Source: Rhodospirillaceae bacterium
GTDB taxonomy: Bacteria; Pseudomonadota; Alphaproteobacteria; MPNO01; UBA2964
NCBI GenBank assembly: GCA_018660305.1
Contig: JABJKO010000074.1
Coordinates: 1-13,231, forward strand
Length of the DNA: 13,231 nucleotides
Direction: 5' to 3'
Shown here: in pieces, positions 6,137 to 13,076 of the stretch
Numbering within the stretch: position 1 is the first letter of the stretch
How the letters are laid out: each line of letters begins with the position of its first letter
Position numbers and translations under genes: made by a program
The notes under the pieces: model-generated
The model's database searches: none
What the model saw: the letters and a program-made list of their open reading frames with translations, nothing else
What the model was told of the DNA's origin: nothing

Positions 6137-6906
6137 TGAGGCGTCTCAAGGAAGCAAGACCCCCTTTCCTGATCGGTCTCGCCTTTCTGATCATCTGGGA
6201 AATCGGCGTGCGATCGTTCGACGTGCCCCATTACATTCTGCCCGGCCCGCTCCTGATAATAGAAACCCTGTGGAATGATTCCGCGCTGCTGATGGGATCG
6301 CTGTGGGTGACGCTGGAGATTACGATTGTCGCGCTGCTGGCCGCGGCGCTGGGCGGCGCCGGTCTCGCCTTTCTGATTTCGCGCACCCGCTGGCTGGAAC
6401 GCAGCCTGCTGCCCTATGCCATCATAGCCCAGGTCACACCCATCGTGGCCATCGCGCCGCTGATTATTATATGGATCAACAATACCTTTATCGCCCTTGT
6501 CGTATGCGCCTGGATCGTCGCGTTTTTCCCGGTGCTGGCCAACACCATCGCCGGTCTGAAAAGCGCCGACAGGAACCTGCACGATCTTTTCAAGCTCTAC
6601 GGCGCCAGCCGGGTGCAGACCCAGGCCTATCTGGAAGCGCCCTCGGCCCTGCCCTATTTCCTGGCCGGGCTGCGTATTTCCGGTGGATTATCCCTGATCG
6701 GTGCGGTGGTCGCCGAGTTTGTCGCCGGGTCCGGCGGCACCGCTTCAGGCCTCGCATTCCGCATTCTGGAATCGGGTTACCGCTTACAGATCCCGCGCCT
6801 GTTCGCCGCCCTGGTGATCCTGTCCCTGGCGGGCATTGCGATCTATGCCGCCCTCAACTGGTTTTCCCACTGGGCCCTGCGCCACTGGTATGGCGGTGAG
6901 GATTAG
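6133..6906 (+). CDS. ABC transporter permease (SsuC/TauC-like)
   Basis: A 257-residue inner-membrane permease with about six hydrophobic segments (roughly residues 11-28, 57-84, 95-113, 117-137, 183-202 and 222-246). The cytoplasmic EAA coupling loop is recognisable at about 150-180 (DLFKLYGASRVQTQAYLEAP, then SALPYFLAGLR) with its invariant glycine. It would form a homodimer that works with the ATPase and binding protein encoded just before it. The ATG at 6133 overlaps the ATPase stop; an ATG three bases later is equally possible. It closes a three-gene binding protein-ATPase-permease operon. No further transporter component follows, and the next gene is convergent 41 bases away. Confidence 0.93.
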   Translation: MMRRLKEARPPFLIGLAFLIIWEIGVRSFDVPHYILPGPLLIIETLWNDSALLMGSLWVTLEITIVALLAAALGGAGLAFLISRTRWLERSLLPYAIIAQVTPIVAIAPLIIIWINNTFIALVVCAWIVAFFPVLANTIAGLKSADRNLHDLFKLYGASRVQTQAYLEAPSALPYFLAGLRISGGLSLIGAVVAEFVAGSGGTASGLAFRILESGYRLQIPRLFAALVILSLAGIAIYAALNWFSHWALRHWYGGED

Positions 6907-6947
6907 ATTTTTGCGGGTGGGGGAGAGGGCTGGAGCGCTAAAATAAA

Positions 6948-7607
6948 TCAGCCTGCCGACGTATTGCCGCCGATGACGATGTCGAAATTTCCGGCCTGAA
7001 CCCCGGGCGCGATTTTCGGGGCCGGCTTGAAGGCAACCGAGACGCTGGCCTGAAGCCTCTGGCTGCCCAGCGATTGAAACAAATGGTCACCGTTATTTTG
7101 CGGATGCCCTTTGAGATACATCTGCGTCGTGAGACGCGGCGCGCCCGGAACCGAAACAATAAAATGGATATGCGGGGTCCGGCCTGTATAGGGCACCGGC
7201 TTGATGGTCCTAAAACGCCAGGCGCCGGCGTGATCGGAGAGCGTCGTCCCATAGCCCTGGAAATCCGGATCGGCTGGGCCATTAAAGTCGCGCGGATGGT
7301 GATAGCGGCCTTTCGAATCACACTGCCAGATCTCGACCTTGGCATCGGAGATCGTGCCGCCGCTGGTATCGAGTACCCGCCCGAACAGATGAACCAGCTC
7401 GCCAGCCGCCCTGGTGGGTCGGCCTGTCACCTGAACCAGATCGTTGTCGCGATCGAGGGGCAGTTCCATGGGATAAAACGGCCCCTGGTTCTGAAAAGGC
7501 GTCGCCATCAGCGACGCAGCCGAAGCGCGCCCCGAGGCACTTAATACCGCGCCGCCCAGCAAACCACCGACCACGCTTCTTCTCGTCAGCCCGTCATTCC
7601 GGCTCAT
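6948..7607 (-). CDS. Tat-exported intradiol ring-cleavage dioxygenase
   Basis: A 219-residue member of the protocatechuate 3,4-/catechol 1,2-dioxygenase family, non-heme Fe(III) enzymes that cleave a catechol ring between its two hydroxyls. The N-terminus carries a twin-arginine signal (LTRRSVVGG then a hydrophobic stretch and ASA, residues 7-31). The mature part starts with TPFQNQGPFYP, close to the family TPxQTxGPFYP. The four iron ligands are visible: Tyr102 in GRYHH, Tyr140 in KPVPY, and His146 and His148 in RTPHIHF; Gln162 in TTQMYLKGHP is also conserved. Export is unusual for aromatic catabolism but is known for some short intradiol proteins annotated as secreted. Start at 7607 has an AGGAG Shine-Dalgarno. 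It lies 36 bases downstream of the Sel1-repeat gene on the same strand. The actual substrate is unknown. Confidence 0.88.
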   Translation of the reverse strand: MSRNDGLTRRSVVGGLLGGAVLSASGRASAASLMATPFQNQGPFYPMELPLDRDNDLVQVTGRPTRAAGELVHLFGRVLDTSGGTISDAKVEIWQCDSKGRYHHPRDFNGPADPDFQGYGTTLSDHAGAWRFRTIKPVPYTGRTPHIHFIVSVPGAPRLTTQMYLKGHPQNNGDHLFQSLGSQRLQASVSVAFKPAPKIAPGVQAGNFDIVIGGNTSAG

Positions 7608-7643
7608 ATGGATCCGTCTCCTGTTAGAAACTCTAGAGTGGTA

Positions 7644-8633
7644 TCAGCGTGTGAGCGGCGGCAGTTTGTACTTCGCGGGGCATTCATAGACCGCCACATC
7701 CTGCTCGAGCATCTCGGCCACCATATAGCGGCCGCGGTCACCGGCGCGGCAGAACCATTTTATCATCTTGTCCTTGTTAGCCGAGACGTTAATGGTCGAA
7801 CCGGCATAGGCAAGCCCAAGATAGAACGCGGCTTTCTGACTGCCGCGCGCGGCCGCGTAATGCATGCGCTCCATCCCGCCATAGGGGTTTTCCGGCAGCA
7901 GATCGCGCAACCCGTTAGGGGCGAACGGAAACACCTGCAATCGTCCCAGTAATGCCATCGCATCAAGCGACCCCACCCGGTCGCCCTTGCGAAGATAGGC
8001 CACGGCTTTGGGATAGTTTTTCTTGTCGGACAGCACCATCAGATAGGCCGTCGCGACGGCGGCCAGCGCGCCATGATGCCCCTTCTCAATGGCCTTTTCT
8101 CCCCAGCGAAGGGCCTCCGCCCGTTCCGCCTTTTCGCCACGCCCCACGTAATAACTGACCTGGGCCTGGGCTTCCACATGCCCGGCGCGCGCCGCTTCAA
8201 GCATGACATGGAACCCTTCGCGCCGCCGGTTATGCCCCCAGCTTCGGACCAGGACCTCACCCAGCAGATATTTAGCCGCGAGATAGCCCTGGGCAGAGGA
8301 TTGCCTCAAAAAGGGTATGGCGGGGGACGGCGCCCATCGCGGTCTTTTCTTTTTATGGATCAGCGCGCCGAGATTGAGCAGCAGCCTCGGATGGCCGGGA
8401 TGCTTCACGAGAGCCTCGCGGCACGCCCCTATGGCGGCATCCAGATCGGCGACCCGCTCGACCGGATCGGAGACCCGCCGGTCATCGTAAGGATAGGCCC
8501 CCAATCGATCACATTGGGTCGCGCCCACATGGGGAACATCGTCGGCGAGAACATTCGTCGATTGGCTAAGAGCGGCGACAGCCGAGGCCGCGAGCCCACA
8601 GATCAGCCGATGCCGAACATGTCTTCCAACCAT
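7644..8633 (-). CDS. Exported Sel1/TPR-repeat protein
   Basis: About 329 residues from the chosen start. The N-terminus (RHRLICGLAASAVAALSQST then NVLA-DD) looks like a Sec signal peptide, so the protein is probably periplasmic. The remainder is a series of roughly 36-residue helical repeats of the Sel1 (SLR) type, with recurring A-A-x-x-G-x-x-x-A-x-x-x-L-x-x-x-Y patterns: AAARGSQKAAFYLGLAYA, AARAGHVEAQAQVSYYVG, EKGHHGALAAVATAYL and others, about six in all. Such solenoids act as protein-binding scaffolds. No enzymatic motif is seen. The frame could start at GTG 8672 or ATG 8657; ATG 8633 is preferred because it begins just before the signal peptide. It has no clear Shine-Dalgarno, only TACCCT six bases upstream. 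Its place between the amidohydrolase and the dioxygenase, on the same strand, suggests cotranscription. Confidence 0.75.
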   Translation of the reverse strand: MVGRHVRHRLICGLAASAVAALSQSTNVLADDVPHVGATQCDRLGAYPYDDRRVSDPVERVADLDAAIGACREALVKHPGHPRLLLNLGALIHKKKRPRWAPSPAIPFLRQSSAQGYLAAKYLLGEVLVRSWGHNRRREGFHVMLEAARAGHVEAQAQVSYYVGRGEKAERAEALRWGEKAIEKGHHGALAAVATAYLMVLSDKKNYPKAVAYLRKGDRVGSLDAMALLGRLQVFPFAPNGLRDLLPENPYGGMERMHYAAARGSQKAAFYLGLAYAGSTINVSANKDKMIKWFCRAGDRGRYMVAEMLEQDVAVYECPAKYKLPPLTR

Positions 8634-8712
8634 GAAACAAGGGTAGCGCCCGCCCATAGGCGGTTCCAGCACAAAACGAATTTGTGATCGGCGACTTGGA
8701 AACGATCATGCT

Positions 8713-9594
8713 CTAGTCGAAACCGTATAATTTGGCCGGATTATCGACCAGGATCTTATGCTGGATTGCCGGATCCGGCGCATAGGCGGGGATCAGATCG
8801 ACGAGATCACCATCGTTGGTGGGTCCCTGCGGCCCCACGCTGGGATGCGGCCAATCGGTGCCCCACAGGACCCGGTCAGGGGCCTCGGATACCAGGGCCT
8901 TGGCGATTTCGGCCGCGTCGGTAAACGGATAGGGCTGATGCGATACTTTTTCGATGGCGGAAATCTTGATCCAGCCATTGCCGTCACGCAAATGTGAGGC
9001 CACCAGACGAAACGAATCCTGACCGGTGCCGCCAGTGGCAGGGTCTATGCCACCGAAATGGTCAAGCACAAAGGGAACCGGCAACCCGTCCAGCAAATCG
9101 GCATAGTCTAAAATCGCGTTGTCCTTGAAGTGCAGCAGGAAATGCCATCCCAGCGGCGCGATACGACTGCCCATCCGCCGGATCGCGTCACTATCGAGCG
9201 CCCCGCCATCCAGCGTCGGGCTATAGCGAATACCGCGCACCCCGGCACCATGCAGTTCCTCAAGCCGGGCATCGGTGATCGATTCATGCACCAGCGCCAC
9301 CGCCCGTATGTGCCGATGGCTGGTCGCCATGGCGTCAAGGGTGACCGCCATATCCGTTCCGTGGGCCGGTATATGCACGATGACGCAGCGATCAGCGCCG
9401 ATTTTCGCATGCATGGCCTCGAGCGCTTCCTTGGGCGCCTCGAACGATCGCGCGGCTTTCTCCGGCAGAAACGGAAACCGGTCCGCCGGCCCATAGACAT
9501 GAACATGGCAATCGCACGCGCCGGGCGGCAGGCTGAAGCGCGGTGCCCGAGTGTCGGGATCGGGGCCGCCCCGTGGATCCCATTTATTTGTCAT
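8713..9594 (-). CDS. Amidohydrolase family protein, 2-pyrone-4,6-dicarboxylate lactonase (LigI)-like
   Basis: A 293-residue TIM-barrel metal-independent or metal-dependent hydrolase of the amidohydrolase_2 family. It follows the LigI pattern closely: ACDCHVHVYGP (27-35 region, His30 and His32), GWHFLLHF (149-156, His155), FVLDHFGGID (175-184, His179), KISAIEK (210-216) and WGTDWPHP (244-251, Asp247), ending in LVDNPAKLYGF. LigI hydrolyses the lactone 2-pyrone-4,6-dicarboxylate in the protocatechuate 4,5-cleavage pathway. Close relatives act on other lactones, so the substrate is a family-level guess. Start at 9594 has a strong GGAGG Shine-Dalgarno. It begins a minus-strand run with the Sel1 and intradiol dioxygenase genes and is divergent from the alpha/beta hydrolase gene, 113 bases away. 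Confidence 0.85.
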   Translation of the reverse strand: MTNKWDPRGGPDPDTRAPRFSLPPGACDCHVHVYGPADRFPFLPEKAARSFEAPKEALEAMHAKIGADRCVIVHIPAHGTDMAVTLDAMATSHRHIRAVALVHESITDARLEELHGAGVRGIRYSPTLDGGALDSDAIRRMGSRIAPLGWHFLLHFKDNAILDYADLLDGLPVPFVLDHFGGIDPATGGTGQDSFRLVASHLRDGNGWIKISAIEKVSHQPYPFTDAAEIAKALVSEAPDRVLWGTDWPHPSVGPQGPTNDGDLVDLIPAYAPDPAIQHKILVDNPAKLYGFD

Positions 9595-9707
9595 CGCAAA
9601 CCTCCGACCATCTGGCGGCCCACCCTATCACGGGATTTGAACGCCATGCTGATCGACCCCATACTGGCCACGGCCATTCGGCGTGACAAGCAACAGGGAA
9701 ACGGATC

Positions 9708-10397
9708 ATGACCAATTTCGTGCTTATCCATGGCGCCTTCCAAGGCGGATGGATCTGGAAACTGGTAGCCGCACGGCTGCGCGACGCCGGACATGTGGTC
9801 TATCACCCGACCCTCGATGGCTGCGGCGAGCGCGCCTATCAGCTCCGGCCCGGCATCACCACCGAGACCCAGGCCGAGGAAATGGCGGGTTTTCTGTGGT
9901 CGGAGGACCTTAACGACGTCGTGCTGGTGGGGAGCTCCGCGGGCGGCATGGTAACCGCCAAGACAGCGGAACTGGCCCGTGACCGGATCTCCCGGCTGGT
10001 GTTCGCCGATGCGCTGGCCCTGATGCATGGCGAAAGCATCCGCGACATTGTCTCGGGCCGGCAATCCATCGAGACGGATGTCGCCGTCGGGCCTACCCGC
10101 GATGATCGCTATGGACGGTTTATTAAGGACATGGACAAAGACCTCGCTGCCTGGGCGGCCGACCGGTCCACCGTGCACCCAAAAGGCTGTTTCTTCGATC
10201 CGGTGGTGCTGGAAAATTTCTGGGACCAGAAATGGGAGGCCACGGTGGTGTGGTGCAAGCAGGCGGGAAAGCCGGGCGAGCCCCATCAACGGCGCGCCGC
10301 CGAGACCCTCGGGGCAAAATGGATCGAGCTGGATACCGGCCACTACGCCATGCTGAGCGAGCCGGATGCACTGACCCACATAATAGTGGAAGGCTAA
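9708..10397 (+). CDS. Alpha/beta hydrolase (esterase-like)
   Basis: A 229-residue soluble alpha/beta hydrolase with no export signal. The oxyanion-hole strand VLIHGAFQGGWIW (5-17), the nucleophile elbow VGSSAGG (74-80, Ser77), a candidate acid Asp101 in LVFADAL, and the catalytic His212 in DTGHYAMLSEP are visible. The pattern matches small esterases and hydroxynitrile-lyase/salicylate-esterase-like enzymes, which cleave small esters. Substrate is unknown. The ATG at 9708 follows an AGGGA Shine-Dalgarno. The gene stands alone, divergent from the LigI-like gene and convergent with the glyoxalase-like gene, whose stop lies seven bases away. Confidence 0.88.
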   Translation: MTNFVLIHGAFQGGWIWKLVAARLRDAGHVVYHPTLDGCGERAYQLRPGITTETQAEEMAGFLWSEDLNDVVLVGSSAGGMVTAKTAELARDRISRLVFADALALMHGESIRDIVSGRQSIETDVAVGPTRDDRYGRFIKDMDKDLAAWAADRSTVHPKGCFFDPVVLENFWDQKWEATVVWCKQAGKPGEPHQRRAAETLGAKWIELDTGHYAMLSEPDALTHIIVEG

Positions 10398-10404
10398 GCC
10401 GCCC

Positions 10405-10845
10405 TCACCATTCCCCGGTGTTTTCCATGGAGGCCCAGGGCTCGGCGGGCGGCAGGGACTCGCCGCTTTGTAGCAATTCTATGGAAATACCATCGGGCGA
10501 TCGAACGAAGGCCATGTGCCCGTCGCGGGGCGGGCGGTTGATGGTGACCCCGCCGTCCCGCAGGCGCTGGCACACCGCATAGATATCGTCGACGCGATAG
10601 GCGAGATGGCCGAAATTGCGGCCGCCGTCATAATCTTCCGTATCCCAATTATAAGTCAGCTCCACCGTCGGCCTGTGACTTTCCCTGGCGGCCTCGGCAT
10701 CACCGGCGGCGGCTAAGAAGACCAGCGTGAAGCGCCCTTTTTCGTGATCCCGGCGTCGCACTTCCACCAGACCAAGCTTGTTGCAATAAAAATCGAGCGA
10801 CTGCTCAAGGTCGCGAACACGGACCATGGTGTGCAGATATTCCAT
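10405..10845 (-). CDS. VOC-family protein, glyoxalase I (lactoylglutathione lyase)-like
   Basis: A 146-residue vicinal-oxygen-chelate protein close to bacterial GloA. The four metal ligands expected for glyoxalase I are all present: His5 ([10 protein letters not shown]), Glu62 (VELTYNWD), His80 ([15 protein letters not shown]) and Glu123 (GISIELLQ). The spacing is similar to E. coli GloA (His5, Glu56, His74, Glu122), with a slightly longer loop in the first half and about ten extra residues. GloA isomerises the hemithioacetal of methylglyoxal and glutathione to S-lactoylglutathione in the cytoplasm. It could act on another thiol adduct. The ATG at 10845 has a strong GGGAGGAAG Shine-Dalgarno. 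It follows the PEP-CTERM gene by 65 bases on the same strand, but its functional profile suggests an independent unit. Confidence 0.86.
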   Translation of the reverse strand: MEYLHTMVRVRDLEQSLDFYCNKLGLVEVRRRDHEKGRFTLVFLAAAGDAEAARESHRPTVELTYNWDTEDYDGGRNFGHLAYRVDDIYAVCQRLRDGGVTINRPPRDGHMAFVRSPDGISIELLQSGESLPPAEPWASMENTGEW

Positions 10846-10910
10846 TCTGGACTTCCTCCCACTGGGCGCAACTCAGGTGCGCACAGAATAGGCCAGTCCG
10901 GACGATCTGA

Positions 10911-11477
10911 CTATCGCAGTGCTCGTCTGCGCCGCACCATGCTGAGACCAATAAGACCGAAACCGACGATGGCCAGCGTGCCAGGCTCCGGCATCGGGCT
11001 GGCGACCGTGCCACGTCCCACAATCAAATGCGCGTCCTCCCGAATCTCCGGGCTGAAGAACTCGAACCGGTAGTTGAACTGATCGCCGGTTATGCTGTGT
11101 GAAAAGAAGTAACTCGTCGCGCTCGGTGTATTGAGAAACTCGGCGACATGGCTACCCATCGTGAAATCGTCGATAAAGATTCTCACGTATTCAGTCGGTA
11201 TATCGAACTGACCGTCGGTACGGATGGTCGCGGAAATCGTCCAGTCGTCGACAGACCCCAGCATAACTGTCCCCTCCACGAAACCGGAGTTGAACCCGCC
11301 TTGCAAACGCAGCCGCTCGGGCCCATTGGGTCCGGGCGGGTCGATGACATTGACCACCGTCGTTGCGTTGGAGAACCAGTTCGCGTCAATGATCGTCGCG
11401 CTGGCGCCAGAAAACCCGGCCGTCACTGTGTAGATACCGACAGCGAGAGCCACTGCCATTGATTTGAAGCCTGTCAT
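10911..11477 (-). CDS. PEP-CTERM sorting domain protein
   Basis: A 188-residue exported protein. Residues 1-27 form a signal peptide (MTGFKSMAVALAVGIYTVTA, then GFSGASA). The body is beta-rich with no family I recognise. The C-terminus has the full PEP-CTERM tripartite sorting signal: the PEPG motif at 163-166, a hydrophobic helix (about 167-180, TLAIVGFGLIGLSM), then the arginine cluster RRRR (182-185). Such proteins are processed by an exosortase (EpsH family) and occur with exopolysaccharide or biofilm systems. No exosortase is in this window. The frame reaches 11534, but ATG 11477 opens the signal peptide. The 5' region carries a sigma-54 promoter about 53 bases of leader upstream, so expression is probably RpoN-dependent. 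Confidence 0.88.
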   Translation of the reverse strand: MTGFKSMAVALAVGIYTVTAGFSGASATIIDANWFSNATTVVNVIDPPGPNGPERLRLQGGFNSGFVEGTVMLGSVDDWTISATIRTDGQFDIPTEYVRIFIDDFTMGSHVAEFLNTPSATSYFFSHSITGDQFNYRFEFFSPEIREDAHLIVGRGTVASPMPEPGTLAIVGFGLIGLSMVRRRRALR

Positions 11478-11540
11478 ATCCGTGTCCCACCACGTTGTTT
11501 TGTCATGATCCGAAGGAATACATGTCCTGCGCACATAACA

Positions 11541-11557
11541 TGCAATTTGCGTGCCAA
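11541..11557 (-). promoter_or_regulatory. Sigma-54 (RpoN) promoter for the PEP-CTERM gene
   Basis: On the minus strand the sequence reads TTGGCACG-CAAA-TTGCA, a full match to the YTGGCACG-N4-TTGCW consensus with GG at -24 and GC at -12. Counting from the GC element (11543-11542), transcription should start near 11530, giving a leader of about 53 bases before the ATG at 11477. Orientation and distance both fit the PEP-CTERM gene. Confidence 0.8.
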
Positions 11558-11587
11558 CTTTCCGGTTTACATAAATTTCAATGGCTT

Positions 11588-11606
11588 ACCGATATGGTTA
11601 ATCGGT
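11588..11606. promoter_or_regulatory. Dyad symmetry, possible regulator site
   Basis: ACCGAT and ATCGGT face each other across seven bases. The centre lies about 67 bases upstream of the predicted sigma-54 start and could be an activator site. A six-base dyad can also arise by chance. Confidence 0.3.
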
Positions 11607-11644
11607 CAAATCTCAAAATTGTAAAATATTCCGACGGTTTTTCC

Positions 11645-11672
11645 GGTTTTGGCAATAAACATGCCAAAAACC
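11645..11672. promoter_or_regulatory. Longer dyad, possible upstream activator site
   Basis: TTTTGGCA (11647-11654) and TGCCAAAA (11662-11669) form a perfect 8+8 dyad with a seven-base centre, flanked by GG and a near-matching ACC. An outer pair, ACGGTTTTT at 11634-11642 and AAAAACCGT near 11666-11674, overlaps it. The centre is about 128 bases upstream of the predicted sigma-54 start, the usual place for an enhancer-binding protein. No T-run follows on either strand, so it is not an intrinsic terminator. Confidence 0.45.
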
Positions 11673-11804
11673 GTAAAATCCACCGACACCAGGTTTTTAT
11701 CAGCAGAAACGGCGCTGACGGTTATTCGTTATTTGAGCTCCTGGAGCGGATACGCCTATTCCCTGGGTCTGTCGCCCTTCTCTATGACACGGTATGATCG
11801 GGTC

Positions 11805-13064
11805 ATGACGGAGTCAGCCCTGCCCCCATTTCGCATCGAGACCTGCGTGCCGGACCGGCGCGAACCGGGCATGATGATGTTCAACATTCGGCCGGGCGGC
11901 AACGCGGACCGCAAGGTGCCGGTCGGGTGGTTGATGGGCGTCGACCAGTCCGGCGAGATCGTCTATTGCGAAACTCATAAAGAGCCGCCGCAGGATGTCT
12001 GCGCCCTGCCAAACGGCAATATCCTGTTTTCCCAGACCGGCGCCGGGATGATCACCGAAATGACCCGTGCCGGCGACACTGTCCGCCGCTGGTGCGCCGC
12101 CGGCAAATGGCGGGACAGAACCATTCCGGACGATGTCCGCCCCATCGATGTGGAATTGCTGCACCACACCATCAACATTTTTCCCAATGGCAACATGTTG
12201 CTGTTGACCATGGAGATCCGGGACATCCCCGACTGGCCGGGCAGCGACAGCGATCCGGATGCACCGGCGGGGAACGCCCGGGTGGTGGGCGATAAGGTTC
12301 TCGAAGTGGCGCCGGATGGCACCATCGTCAATAAATGGAAAATGCTGGACCTGCTCGATCCCTACCGTCTGTGCTATGGCAGCCGGTCGCCCTATTGGGT
12401 GAAGCAGGGCTTTCCGGACAGCAACGATTGGTGCCATTGCAACGCCGCGACCTACGACCAAAGGGACGATTCCATTATCGTCTCTCTGCGGACACAGGAC
12501 TGTCTGGTGAAGTTCGACCGGGCCAGCGGTGATCTGAAATGGATATTGGGGACCCCCAACAACTGGAAGGCGCCCTGGTCCGACAAACTATTGAGCCCGG
12601 TGGGCGAACTTGAATGGCAGTATCATCAGCACGATGTCTCCGTCACGCCGGACGGCACGATTTTCTGTTTCGACAACGGTAATTTCCGGGCCACCCCGTT
12701 CGACCCGAAGCGTCCGCCGGCGGACAATTACAGCCGCGCCGTCGAATTTGACATCGACGAGGCAGCCGGCACCGTGAAACAGATCTGGAGCTATGACGGC
12801 GCTCCCGGAAACCGTCTCTATGGCTGTTATCAGGGCGGCGCGTTCCGCCTGCCGCAAACCGGCAACAGCTTTATCACCTATGGCGGAATCGTCACCGACG
12901 ACGGCACACCCAGAGACGCGTCCGGTGGCGGCTTCTGCCGCGGCCGGCTGGTGGAAGTCACGCCCGAAGGCGAAACAGTGTTCGACATGTGGATCGATGC
13001 CAGTGCCGAGGCCGAGCCGATCCCGCTATCAGTCTTCCGCGCCGAACACATTCCGCCGATCTAG
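11805..13064 (+). CDS. Arylsulfotransferase (ASST) family beta-propeller protein
   Basis: A 419-residue protein from the chosen ATG. Family blocks are LHHTINIFPNGNMLLL (119-134), DWCHCN followed by YDQRDDSIIVSLR (208-229), KWILGTPNNW (245-254), YHQHDVSVTPDGTIFCFDNGN (273-293) and YSRAVEFDIDE. These match the ASST propeller. The residues corresponding to E. coli AssT His252, His356, Arg374 and His436 appear as His120 or His121, His211, Arg229 and His276. The His-Arg spacing (18) is the same in both. ASST enzymes move sulfate between phenolic donors and acceptors through a sulfo-histidine. Unlike AssT this protein has no signal peptide and lacks the N-terminal beta-sandwich. The frame is open to a TTG at 11649, but that extension has no signal character. 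ATG 11805 has no Shine-Dalgarno but a TATGAT six bases before it (leaderless); ATG 11784 is an alternative. Confidence 0.82.
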   Translation: MTESALPPFRIETCVPDRREPGMMMFNIRPGGNADRKVPVGWLMGVDQSGEIVYCETHKEPPQDVCALPNGNILFSQTGAGMITEMTRAGDTVRRWCAAGKWRDRTIPDDVRPIDVELLHHTINIFPNGNMLLLTMEIRDIPDWPGSDSDPDAPAGNARVVGDKVLEVAPDGTIVNKWKMLDLLDPYRLCYGSRSPYWVKQGFPDSNDWCHCNAATYDQRDDSIIVSLRTQDCLVKFDRASGDLKWILGTPNNWKAPWSDKLLSPVGELEWQYHQHDVSVTPDGTIFCFDNGNFRATPFDPKRPPADNYSRAVEFDIDEAAGTVKQIWSYDGAPGNRLYGCYQGGAFRLPQTGNSFITYGGIVTDDGTPRDASGGGFCRGRLVEVTPEGETVFDMWIDASAEAEPIPLSVFRAEHIPPI

Positions 13065-13076
13065 GCGGCACATAGA

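Larger units (their letters stand above)
11478..11804. other. Divergent intergenic region, AT-richer, 327 bases
   Basis: This is the longest gene-free stretch in the window. It holds the sigma-54 promoter reading left, two dyads upstream of it, and a TATGAT hexamer (11793-11798) six bases before the arylsulfotransferase ATG reading right. It is visibly richer in A and T than the flanking genes. The short frames that cross it have no family resemblance and no convincing ribosome binding site. Confidence 0.6.

Noticed and set aside
8073..8687. Plus-strand frame of 204 codons opposite the Sel1-repeat gene
   Set aside because: No domain pattern, and the minus-strand gene has a signal peptide plus repeats.
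9591..10379. Minus-strand frame of 262 codons opposite the alpha/beta hydrolase
   Set aside because: No motifs; the plus-strand gene has a complete catalytic triad.
11495..11797. Plus-strand 100-codon frame in the large intergenic region
   Set aside because: Overlaps the sigma-54 promoter and dyads, has no Shine-Dalgarno and no family resemblance.
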